Notes under the pieces: model-generated | What the model was told of the DNA's origin: nothing | The model's database searches: none | The model's input: the letters and a program-made list of their open reading frames with translations, nothing else | In this document: one piece after another, positions 46,433 through 54,468 of the stretch | Position numbering within the stretch: position 1 is the first letter of the stretch | Layout of the letters: each line of letters starts with the position of its first letter | From: Oscillospiraceae bacterium | Lineage (GTDB): Bacteria; Bacillota; Clostridia; Oscillospirales; Ruminococcaceae | NCBI GenBank assembly: GCA_016281125.1 | Contig: JAEEIA010000010.1 | Span: 1 to 64,000, forward strand | Length of the DNA: 64,000 bases | Direction: 5' to 3' | Made by a program: the position numbers and the translations under genes

Positions 46433-46670
46433 AGTGAGAAATTGCGCTATGCTTCGCGGAATTTCTCAAAAAGAATTTACAGAATGTATAACAGGCACAA
46501 AAAACACCGAAACCGGTCAGAAACGGCGTTCCCTGCTGCACGGGAGGGGCAAGCCAGAGAGGAACGGTTTCAGTGCGGTTTTGCTGTTTATGCAATCTGT
46601 AAACCGCGCTGTCATCGGACGCAGTACCGCATCCGGTGATGCACCAAATAAAAACGGGAGGGTTTTTTTA
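46433..46670 (+). other. Long 5' leader of the GH9 gene
   Basis: The transcript would carry about 238 untranslated bases. The start can fold (GAGAAATT ... AATTTCTC, 46437-46468), and several G/C-rich inverted stretches follow. The frame of the cellulase gene is open through the whole leader, but the signal peptide begins only at 46671 behind GGGAGGG. I could not assign a known riboswitch class. Confidence 0.5.
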
Positions 46671-49600
46671 ATGCACAAGAGTACAAAACGGGTCGTTGCG
46701 GCACTGCTTGCTGTTGCAACGATCGCACCGGCAGCCATGAACATGGCTCCGATGATTGCCTCCGCAGGCGAAGTGCTTGGTGAGTCCACCTTCGACTACA
46801 AGGCGCTGCCGTGGCATACCTGTGAGTCCAGCCCTGCGAAGCAGAACTTCGACGTGAAGAGCGGCGCGTTCCACGTTGAGGTCCTCGTTCCGGAAGGCGG
46901 CGAGAAGGCCAAGTGGGACCTTCAGGTCAGATGCAGGAACCTGAACTTCAAGGCAAACCACGTTTACGAGGTCAGCTTTGATGCAAAGGCAAAGAGAGAA
47001 GGCATGGAGCTCTGCTCCAAGATCGGTCAGCCGAATGACCCGTATGAAGAGTATTTCGAGCTCGGCGGCGACAACGGCGACGATATGCACATGGGTCCGG
47101 ATATGGGCGGTTCCTGGGGTAAGGCTGTCAAGCTGAGCACCTCTTACAAGACCTACTCCGGTACCTTCACTCCGACCAAGGACCTTGAGGCAATGGAGTG
47201 GACCTTCCACTATGCAAAGGACAGCAAGGGCTACGGCGGCAACGCACAGAAGGGCGACGAGATCTGGTTCGATAACATGCACATCAAGTGCACGACCTGC
47301 AGCGAGTGCGACGCAGATCCGACTGAGTCCTACGGCCAGACCAACCGTGACTTCAGCGGCCTGAAGAACAACTTCATCTCCGTCAACCAGATCGGTTACT
47401 ATCCGGAGCTTGCGAAGATCGCAACGCTGGGCGACAACGACGGTGATATTCTCCACGGCGCAACGAAGATCAGCCTGACTGAGGATACCTACACCTATGA
47501 GCTCGTTGACAAGTCCGGCACCGTTGTTCACACCGGCACCACCGGCAAGAAGTTCTATGATAAGGACTCCCACGACAACGTCTGCAAGATCGACTTCTCC
47601 GACTTCAAGACCCCGGGTACCTACTACCTGCGCATTAAGGGTAAGGACTGGAGATCCTTCGAGTTCCGCATCGGCGATGATATCTATTCCGAAAGCAATG
47701 ACATGCTGACGAATGCGATCAACTACTTCTATCAGAACCGTTCCGGTCTTGATATTAAGGAAACCTACATCACCTCCGGTGACAAGTCCAAGCTCGCACA
47801 CGAGGGCGGCCATAAGACGGACAGCGCAACTGTTCAGACCGAGTGGCACAACGAGTACCTGAGCGAAGACGAGGCAACCGGTACCTACGGTTCCTCCAAG
47901 ATCACCGCAAACGGCGGCTGGTACGACGCAGGTGACCACGGTAAGTACGTCGTCAACGGCGGTATCTCCGTCTGGACGCTCCAGAACATGTATGAGAGAG
48001 CACTGCTGAATCTGAAAGAAGGCGTGGGCAAGAAGAAGTTTGCTGACGGCTCCGGCACGGTTGTCATTCCGGAAACCGGCAACGATATCCCGGATGTCCT
48101 CGACGAGTGCAAGTACGAGCTCGACTTCATGGAGCAGATGGTTGTTTCCTCCAGCGAGCCGACATGGGGCAAGTATGCAGGCCTCGTTTACCACAAGCTG
48201 CATGACCACAAGTGGACCGGCCTTGCCACCAGACCGTGGGACTACGAGAAGGAATGGAAGACCGTCCGTATCGTCAAGCCGCCTACATTCGCTGCAACCC
48301 TGAACTATGCTGCTTGCGCGGCACAGGCTGCACGTCTGATTGAGCCGTATGACTCTGCACAGGCAAAGAAGTACCTCGAAGCTGCAAAGACTGCATACCA
48401 GGCAGTGAAGAAGCACTGGTACAAGGCAACCGACAATGAAGAGAACGAAGCAAAGTCCCTGTACGCTCCGATGTATCAGGCAAAGGGCGGCGGACCTTAC
48501 GGCGATAACGAGGTTCTCGACGACGAGTACTGGGCAGCTTGTGAAATCTTCACATCTGCAAAGATCCTCGGCGATTCTGAGGCTGAAACCTACCTGAAGG
48601 AAGTCTCTGATTACAAGAACGCATTCCAGGTCACCACGAGAATCACCGGCGGTGAGAACGCTTCCGGCGAAGGCTCCTTCACCACGTTCAACTGGGGCAA
48701 CACTGCTTCCGCAGGCTCCATGACGCTGGCTCTCCACAAGGATCTGCTCACTGCTGAACAGGTCGCAACACTTGAGAAGTCCATCACCGATGCGGCTGAT
48801 GAGTACATCAAGGAAGAGAACACGCAGGGCTACGGCATTCCGTACAAGTATGACGGCCCTGGCTACAACGATCCGAACAACCTGGATCCGAGCATCACCA
48901 TCAAGGGTTATGAGTGGGGCTCCAACTCCATGGTTATCAACAACCTGATCGTTATGGCATATGCATATGACCAGACTCTTGATGTGAAGTACCTGAACGG
49001 CGTCACAACCGGTATGGACTACCTGCTCGGCTGCAACCCGCTGGCATTCTCCTACATCACCGGTTACGGTGACTACCACGAAGTGAACCCGCACCACAGA
49101 TATTGGTCTCATGAGCTTGACAAGACCCTGCCGCTGGCTCCGGACGGCGTCCTTTCGGGCGGCCCGAACGCAGGCCTCCAGGATCCGTATGTCCGTGCTC
49201 TGGGCTTCGAGCCTGGTGACGATGATAACCCGTCTCAGAGATGCTTCGTTGACTCCATCGAGGCATGGTCTACCAACGAGGTTACCATTAACTGGAACGC
49301 TCCGCTCGCATGGATCGTTGAGTTTATGCAGGATAAGGATAACATTGGCGGTACTCCGATTCCGCAGACCACTCCGGCTCCGACCACTACGACTGCTCCG
49401 ACCACCACGACGACTGCCGGTGGGAGCGATCCGAAACCCGGCGTTTGGGGCGACACCAACTGCTCTGGCGGCGTGGATGTTTCCGATGCTGTTCTGCTTG
49501 CTAAGTATCTTAATGCGGATGCTTCGGGCAACGTTACGGAACAGGGCAGAGTGAACGCGAACGTCATTAAGGGCGAGCTCGACGGTGAAGACCTCTCCGC

Positions 49601-49676
49601 AATCCTCATGCTGATTGCAAAGATCATCACCCAGAACGATTGCCCGCTCGATAAGATTCCGACCATCGGCGGCTAA
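46671..49676 (+). CDS. GH9 cellulase with N-terminal CBM and dockerin
   Basis: A secreted endoglucanase-type enzyme of 1001 residues. Order: signal peptide (1-28), a CBM4/9-like carbohydrate-binding module (about 30-205, ending with the DEIWFDNMHIKC strand), a CelD-type Ig-like domain (from FISVNQIGYYPELAKIA, about 235-345), the GH9 catalytic domain, a Thr/Pro linker and a dockerin (about 922-1001). The catalytic Asp pair is in GGWYDAGDHGKYV (about residue 415) and the acid Glu in STNEVTINWNAPLAW (about 867); NPHHRYWS is also present. The dockerin has loops GDTNCSGGVDVSDAV and VIKGELDGEDLSAIL. It splits cellulose chains as part of a cellulosome. Codon use is strongly biased, which fits high expression. 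The start behind GGGAGGG is clear. Confidence 0.95.
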   Translation: MHKSTKRVVAALLAVATIAPAAMNMAPMIASAGEVLGESTFDYKALPWHTCESSPAKQNFDVKSGAFHVEVLVPEGGEKAKWDLQVRCRNLNFKANHVYEVSFDAKAKREGMELCSKIGQPNDPYEEYFELGGDNGDDMHMGPDMGGSWGKAVKLSTSYKTYSGTFTPTKDLEAMEWTFHYAKDSKGYGGNAQKGDEIWFDNMHIKCTTCSECDADPTESYGQTNRDFSGLKNNFISVNQIGYYPELAKIATLGDNDGDILHGATKISLTEDTYTYELVDKSGTVVHTGTTGKKFYDKDSHDNVCKIDFSDFKTPGTYYLRIKGKDWRSFEFRIGDDIYSESNDMLTNAINYFYQNRSGLDIKETYITSGDKSKLAHEGGHKTDSATVQTEWHNEYLSEDEATGTYGSSKITANGGWYDAGDHGKYVVNGGISVWTLQNMYERALLNLKEGVGKKKFADGSGTVVIPETGNDIPDVLDECKYELDFMEQMVVSSSEPTWGKYAGLVYHKLHDHKWTGLATRPWDYEKEWKTVRIVKPPTFAATLNYAACAAQAARLIEPYDSAQAKKYLEAAKTAYQAVKKHWYKATDNEENEAKSLYAPMYQAKGGGPYGDNEVLDDEYWAACEIFTSAKILGDSEAETYLKEVSDYKNAFQVTTRITGGENASGEGSFTTFNWGNTASAGSMTLALHKDLLTAEQVATLEKSITDAADEYIKEENTQGYGIPYKYDGPGYNDPNNLDPSITIKGYEWGSNSMVINNLIVMAYAYDQTLDVKYLNGVTTGMDYLLGCNPLAFSYITGYGDYHEVNPHHRYWSHELDKTLPLAPDGVLSGGPNAGLQDPYVRALGFEPGDDDNPSQRCFVDSIEAWSTNEVTINWNAPLAWIVEFMQDKDNIGGTPIPQTTPAPTTTTAPTTTTTAGGSDPKPGVWGDTNCSGGVDVSDAVLLAKYLNADASGNVTEQGRVNANVIKGELDGEDLSAILMLIAKIITQNDCPLDKIPTIGG

Positions 49677-49708
49677 TCCGCTCACGGAACGCTTACAAGC
49701 AATCAAAA

Positions 49709-49742
49709 GAAAGCCGATCTCCGAAAGGGGATCGGCTTTCCG
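49709..49742 (+). terminator. Terminator of the GH9 gene
   Basis: AAAGCCGATC and GATCGGCTTT form a perfect 10-base stem around TCCGAAAGGG, followed by CCGTTTG. Confidence 0.72.
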
Positions 49743-49754
49743 TTTGTGAAAATG

Positions 49755-49911
49755 GGCATCTCCGATGGATGAAAAAGGTGCGCTGCCACCATACCTCTGC
49801 TTAAGGGCAACCGGCTCTTAAGCATCCCTATACGAAATGGGGTCTGGAGATACATCCCCAGCGGGAGTTTGAGGGCAGAGTCCTCATACCAGATCATCGC
49901 ACAGCGATACC
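49755..49911. repeat. Dispersed hairpin-rich repeat, copy E (degenerate)
   Basis: Left end GCATCTCCGATGGATGAAAA and right end ATCATCGCACAGCGATACC, the inverted form of GGTATCGCTGCGCGATGAT in copies B and C. A worn CTTAAGGGCAACCGGCTCTT core lies between. The right end abuts the stop codon of the lipoprotein gene. Confidence 0.65.
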
Positions 49912-50484
49912 TTATGATGCAGTCGTTTCTGCGCTGCCCGGATCCGGTGCAATGGCGGCAAATCCGCTGAAACGCACCGTGAACGGCTGCGCAGGCATCT
50001 CAATCGCAGCGGGCGTGCCGTCAGCGGCAAATGTCAGGGTATAGCTTCCGGCTTCGGTTTCTCCGGCATAGCTCCATGTGCCGTCACTCTGTTCATTGCA
50101 GGGGAGCGGGGCGGTTTCATCTGCGAGATCGAGCACATCTGTGGCGAGCACCAGCACGTTTTTGGCGGGCAGCGCCGACCGCGGCACTGAGAATTCCAGC
50201 CCCTTGTAGCTCGCTTTGACGGCATTTCCGTCAAATTGCAGCACGACGCCTTCCAGCGCGGCCGGTGCAGAGAATGCCGCCTCCCACTGCGCTTTGTCAT
50301 AGCGCGTGAGCGTCAGCGCGGCAGTCTGACCGGTACCGTATTCCAGCTCCGCCTCTGCCGTGTATGCACCGTCCAGCTTCGGCGTGAACGGCGCAGCCGG
50401 GTGCCCGGCGGCGCATCCGCTCAGCAGAAAATACGCAGGTGCGCAAAAAATCAGGGCGTTTCTCAGAAAATACAATGGTTTCAT
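49912..50484 (-). CDS. Lipoprotein, unknown
   Basis: The 190-residue protein has a lipoprotein signal peptide with lipobox LLSGC (Cys at about residue 23) and an exported beta-rich domain of about 160 residues. Its strands (YTAEAELEYGTGQTAALTLT, GNAVKASYKGLEFSVP, GSYTLTFAADGTPAAIEM) suggest a small sandwich fold of the kind found in several Clostridial lipoproteins. GGAGG stands eight bases before ATG 50484; a TTG at 50499 also opens the frame. The function is unknown. Confidence 0.75.
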   Translation of the reverse strand: MKPLYFLRNALIFCAPAYFLLSGCAAGHPAAPFTPKLDGAYTAEAELEYGTGQTAALTLTRYDKAQWEAAFSAPAALEGVVLQFDGNAVKASYKGLEFSVPRSALPAKNVLVLATDVLDLADETAPLPCNEQSDGTWSYAGETEAGSYTLTFAADGTPAAIEMPAQPFTVRFSGFAAIAPDPGSAETTAS

Positions 50485-50553
50485 ATCAGCAGCCTCCAAA
50501 CAGATTTTGCTTTCAACAACCGTAGTATTTTCAGGGAAACGCCCTGTTCCTGT

Positions 50554-52074
50554 TTATTCGTATTCCCCGAACAGCAGCGGGAGCTGCCGGATCAGGTCGC
50601 TCGGCAGCATCGCGCGGCGGGAGAGCTCCGCGGCGGCGCAGTCGCCTGCAAGCCCGTGCAGAAACACACCGATCTTTGCGGCATCCTCCGCGGGGATGTG
50701 TTGTGCGGTCAGACCGGCAATCATGCCCGCGAGGACATCGCCGCTGCCGCCCTTGCTCATGCCGGAGTTGCCTGTCGTGTTGACGGACGCATGATCGGCC
50801 GTTGCGATGACGGTGCCGTCGCCCTTGAGGACGACAACCGTATTCGGGAAGCGCGCCGCCAGCTTCTTTGCCGCAGCGACGCGGTCCTTCTGGATATCCG
50901 CGACCGTGCAGCGCATCAGCCGCGCCATTTCGCCGGGATGCGGCGTCAGGACGACCGGCCCCTTGACCTTGCGTAATATATCTATGCCGGAGGCAATCGC
51001 GTTTAGACCGTCCGCGTCCAGAATGACCGGACATTCCAGCTGCGTCAGCAGTCCGGTGACGGTCTGACGGATATTGTCCGTGAGGCCGAGCCCGCAGCCG
51101 ATCAGGACGGCGGTTGCGGTTTTCGCATTTTCAAGAATCGCCGGGATACTCTGTGGTGTCAGCTTTCCGGTATTATCGGTCGGCAGGGGCAGCATAATCG
51201 CTTCCGGCGAATTGCTGACCATCATCCGGCAGACGCCCTCCTCAGAGGCGAGGCAGCACAGCCCGACGCCGGTGCGGAGCGCCGCCTGCATCGCAAGGAT
51301 GGCAGCACCCGGCATATTGCGGCAGCCTGCGACCGTCAGCAGCGTGCCGAACATGCCCTTGTGTGCATTCTTCGGTCTTGCGGGCAGCAGCGACCGGACT
51401 TCCTGATCCGTCAGATGCGTGACCGGATAGGGGAACTGCGAGAAGGCCTCCTCCGGAATGCCGATTTCCACAAGATAGATCGCACCGCAGTATTCCGAAA
51501 GCGGGGACATGAACAGACCGGCCTTGGCCGCACCGAATGTGATTGTGACGTTGCAGCGGAAGATGCCCTCCGCAGCCGTGCCGTTCAGGCCGTTTCCGCC
51601 GCTGGGAATGTCCACGCCGATGCAGAGCTTTTCCTTGTCTGCGGCGACAATCGCAGAAAGCTCACGGACAAACGGCGGGAGCTCTCCGCGGAAGCCGATG
51701 CCGAAGATGCCGTCCGCGATGATTTGCGCCTCCTGCACCGCAGTACGGATTTCGTCCTGCGCGGTCAGGATGCGGATATTTTTGAGCAGCCGGAATTTGG
51801 TATACGCGGTGCGCGTTTTCGGGATTCCGGCAACCATGCAGACCGTTACGGTAAACTGCTTTGCGAGCTTTGCCGCAGCGACGAAGCAATCGCCGGCGTT
51901 GTTGCCGTTTCCGCAGAGGAACAGAATGCTGTTCCGGCTCTGCTCCAGCGCAATGCGGGCGATGTGCATGGCAAGGCCGTTTCCGGCATTGTCCATCATG
52001 ATATCATAGGTGACGCCGGACTGATTTGCAAGATCCTCCAGCTTCATCATTTCAAGAGGGGTTACAAGCCGCAT
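50554..52074 (-). CDS. nnrDE: Bifunctional NAD(P)HX epimerase/dehydratase
   Basis: The enzyme repairs hydrated NADH and NADPH. The 506-residue chain joins an N-terminal YjeF_N epimerase domain (about 1-215; LFLCGNGNNAGDCFVAAAKL, IADGIFGIGFRGELP, GVDIPSGGNGLNG) to a C-terminal ribokinase-like dehydratase domain (about 225-500; HKGMFGTLLTVAGCRNMPGA, VVLTPHPGEMARLM, NTTGNSGMSKGGSGDVLAGM). ADP/ATP and NADHX motifs are intact in both. The gene follows a hypothetical membrane gene by 32 bases. It is a housekeeping repair function and fits a cell with high NAD(P)H turnover. Confidence 0.93.
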   Translation of the reverse strand: MRLVTPLEMMKLEDLANQSGVTYDIMMDNAGNGLAMHIARIALEQSRNSILFLCGNGNNAGDCFVAAAKLAKQFTVTVCMVAGIPKTRTAYTKFRLLKNIRILTAQDEIRTAVQEAQIIADGIFGIGFRGELPPFVRELSAIVAADKEKLCIGVDIPSGGNGLNGTAAEGIFRCNVTITFGAAKAGLFMSPLSEYCGAIYLVEIGIPEEAFSQFPYPVTHLTDQEVRSLLPARPKNAHKGMFGTLLTVAGCRNMPGAAILAMQAALRTGVGLCCLASEEGVCRMMVSNSPEAIMLPLPTDNTGKLTPQSIPAILENAKTATAVLIGCGLGLTDNIRQTVTGLLTQLECPVILDADGLNAIASGIDILRKVKGPVVLTPHPGEMARLMRCTVADIQKDRVAAAKKLAARFPNTVVVLKGDGTVIATADHASVNTTGNSGMSKGGSGDVLAGMIAGLTAQHIPAEDAAKIGVFLHGLAGDCAAAELSRRAMLPSDLIRQLPLLFGEYE

Positions 52075-52106
52075 AACAATGTATCCTCCGAATAATAAGG
52101 GCGGGT

Positions 52107-52637
52107 TTATTCTGAATCGCTGTTTTGTGACGCAACCCAGCGGAAGCCGAGATTGCGCGGCAGATGCTTGTCAAGATAGAGCAGAATGTCGTCGTTCGGC
52201 GTCCAGACAAGGCGTGTCTGACCGTACTGTTCGTGGTCAAAGTCCGCACAGAAGGCGGTGTTGTCCTGTGCCGTGCAGGCGAGCACGATGGTCTGACCTG
52301 CTCCGGGCTGTTCTGCGTCCTGCATATTCTTGAATGCAGTGAACTTTGTGATGGAAACCGTCAGCATGGGCTTGCGCTTGCTCTGGGAGAGGATTTTCGT
52401 GACGGTCAGCTCGTCGCCGGAGATGATGTATTCATATTCGATCCGGCTGTTGAATACGAGATACCAGGTGAGGAAGCCGAGCGCCGCTGAGAGCAGAAGC
52501 AGAACCGGGCGTCCGCTCCAGAGTGCGAACACAACGGATGCGGCGGTCAGGACGATGCCGCAGATGAGATAGCCCGTGCTCTGCGCACGGTTGTCGAGTT
52601 TCGGAACAATCAGTTCCCGGTAATCGGATCCGAGCAT
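52107..52637 (-). CDS. Membrane protein with PH-like domain, unknown
   Basis: The 176-residue protein has two membrane helices close together (about 20-62) and a C-terminal soluble domain with alternating short strands (RIEYEYIISGDELTVTKIL, KPMLTVSITKFTAFKN), which resembles bacterial PH-like domains as in DUF6106-type proteins. AAGGGAG precedes the ATG. It lies between the GGDEF gene and the NAD(P)HX repair gene on the same strand. The function is unknown. Confidence 0.7.
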   Translation of the reverse strand: MLGSDYRELIVPKLDNRAQSTGYLICGIVLTAASVVFALWSGRPVLLLLSAALGFLTWYLVFNSRIEYEYIISGDELTVTKILSQSKRKPMLTVSITKFTAFKNMQDAEQPGAGQTIVLACTAQDNTAFCADFDHEQYGQTRLVWTPNDDILLYLDKHLPRNLGFRWVASQNSDSE

Positions 52638-52690
52638 AATGGAAAACTCCCTTTTCGACTGGATTCTGAAGCGCGTCGGGTGCGCAGCGG

Positions 52691-54166
52691 TCAGGATGCG
52701 TCCGCAGTGATCTGTGCTGCCTCCGCGGCCTTTTGCTCCGCAGCGCGCTCGCGTGCATGAAGTGCTTTTTTGCGTGTATACATGATCTGGTCAGCGCGGT
52801 CAAACAGTGCGACTGAGGTTTCTGTGCCGTCAAACTGCGCGCTGCCGTAACTGAATGTGACGGGGTACGGGATGAACGGGAATTCTGTTCCGGAAAAAGC
52901 CTCCAGCGCCTTGCGCATGGATTTTTCCGCCAGTGCCTGATCACAGTGGAAGATGACGGCGAATTCCTCGCCGCCGTAACGGAACACCTCGCCGTAGATG
53001 CCGCAGTATTCCTCCAGAATCCCTGCCAGTGCGATCAGAATGGTATCGCCGTTCGCGTGGCCGTAGGTGTCGTTGACCTTCTTGAAGCTGTCGATGTCCG
53101 CGATGGACACGGTCAGCGGCTTGCCGATCTGTCCGGATTCCGCAATGGATTCGTCCAGCATCGGGTAGAAGGTCGCGTGGTTGAGCAGTCCGGTCATGGC
53201 ATCGCGGTTGAGCCTTGCACGGATCTCCGTGATGTCGTCAAAGGTCAGCAGTCTGCCGTGCTGCCCCTCACTGTTCGTCCATTCGGTGATTTTGCGCTGA
53301 TAGGTTTTGCCGCCTGCCTGAATGGTCGCATATTCATCCTCACAGAGCTGTGCAAGATCCATGAACTGCGCACGCAGCAGCTTTTTTCCGATGGCAGGGA
53401 CGATCTGCGCGGCCTTGCGGTTCGCATAGATCAGGCGAAAGTCGCTGTCCAGAAAGATCAGGCCGGTTGACATATTCTGGAGCATTTCTTCCTTGTTGAG
53501 CAGACCGTACCGGAGCACAGAGAAGGTGATCAGCATGGCCGCGATCATGACGCCGATCGAGGTGACGTCATATGCCTTCGTCCATCCGGAAAGATAGACC
53601 AGCAGAGAGAAGAACGGGATCAGGCAGGAGAGCATCAGGATCGTGTTGTTCGTCTTCGCCCTGCCCCGCAGCGCAGCACGCTCATACAGACAGAGGCTGA
53701 GGAACAGCATGGCCAGCACAGTATTGTACGCCATGTAGATGTAGTAGAACACACCGGGCACAACATGGAGCAGGCCGTTTTTCATCAGCGAAAGATGCTT
53801 GTAGTACAGCTCGTGCTCTTCGCATGTAAAGACCAGGAAGAGCGTGATGACCGGTATGACGAACAGCATCGCCTGCCACAGCTTTCCGACTTTGGTTTCG
53901 TAATACCGCAGCGCGAGCATCAGCAGCACAGGGTTGACGAATACCCTGCCGATGTAGCCGAATTTCAGCGCGTCGATCTTTGCGGCGATGCCCGGTGTGT
54001 TCAGCTCGACATAGTAGGACAGCATCATCAGCATGGAACAGAACAGTCCGAGCACGGCGAATTCACGCAGTGAGGTTTCGTGCTGATCCAGCAGAATCAG
54101 GATCACAGAGCAGCTTGTCATCGTGATGCCGATGATCAGAATACCGGACATGAGCGCAGTTGTCAC
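52691..54166 (-). CDS. Diguanylate cyclase (7TM - PAS - GGDEF)
   Basis: The protein (491 residues from GTG 54166) has seven to eight N-terminal membrane helices (about 1-220) like the HisKA_7TM sensor domain, a short PAS-type segment (about 225-330; TGLIFLDSDFRLIYANRKAA), and a GGDEF domain (about 335-475) with RDAMTGLLNHATFY, ADIDSFKKVNDTYGHANGD and the active site RYGGEEFAVIF. GGEEF is an active form, so the enzyme should make cyclic di-GMP from two GTP. No RxxD inhibitory site was noticed in the expected position. An ATG at 54184 also opens the frame, but the GGGGGG before GTG 54166 supports the later start. The ligand of the membrane part is unknown. Confidence 0.9.
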   Translation of the reverse strand: MTTALMSGILIIGITMTSCSVILILLDQHETSLREFAVLGLFCSMLMMLSYYVELNTPGIAAKIDALKFGYIGRVFVNPVLLMLALRYYETKVGKLWQAMLFVIPVITLFLVFTCEEHELYYKHLSLMKNGLLHVVPGVFYYIYMAYNTVLAMLFLSLCLYERAALRGRAKTNNTILMLSCLIPFFSLLVYLSGWTKAYDVTSIGVMIAAMLITFSVLRYGLLNKEEMLQNMSTGLIFLDSDFRLIYANRKAAQIVPAIGKKLLRAQFMDLAQLCEDEYATIQAGGKTYQRKITEWTNSEGQHGRLLTFDDITEIRARLNRDAMTGLLNHATFYPMLDESIAESGQIGKPLTVSIADIDSFKKVNDTYGHANGDTILIALAGILEEYCGIYGEVFRYGGEEFAVIFHCDQALAEKSMRKALEAFSGTEFPFIPYPVTFSYGSAQFDGTETSVALFDRADQIMYTRKKALHARERAAEQKAAEAAQITADAS

Positions 54167-54227
54167 AGCCTTCCCCCCTTTCATGACAGTCTGGTAAATG
54201 TATTTTTATATATTCCATATCTATTAT

Positions 54228-54256
54228 ATCATATCACAAAATTGCGGAAAAGTCAA
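54228..54256 (-). promoter_or_regulatory. Promoter of the GGDEF gene
   Basis: On the minus strand TTGACT (54251-54256), 17 bases, TATGAT (54228-54233). Confidence 0.65.
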
Positions 54257-54392
54257 CAAAAAACAGCCGAAACGGCATGCTGCTTTCCGTGAATTTTCTG
54301 TGAACGGGCTGCGGATTCTGCCGCCTTTGCGGGGATTTGCCGCAAGGCGGGGGATTGGCGACAATGTATCATAGAGAGGACGGAAAAAGTGA

Positions 54393-54421
54393 TTGCATTT
54401 TGCGGCTGCCTGCGCTATAAT
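54393..54421 (+). promoter_or_regulatory. Promoter of the pectate lyase gene
   Basis: TTGCAT (54393-54398), 17 bases, TATAAT (54416-54421). The leader is about 40 bases. Confidence 0.8.
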
Positions 54422-54468
54422 AAAACTGGATACTTATTACTTCGCACAGAGATAAAAGGGGGAAATCA

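Noticed and set aside
46433-46670. Cyclic di-GMP riboswitch in the cellulase leader
   Set aside because: Some short pieces look similar, but the conserved core and pairing order could not be found.
46668-49706. Reverse-strand open frame of 1012 codons opposite the cellulase
   Set aside because: A shadow of the GH9 gene caused by strong codon bias; no ribosome binding site or domain.
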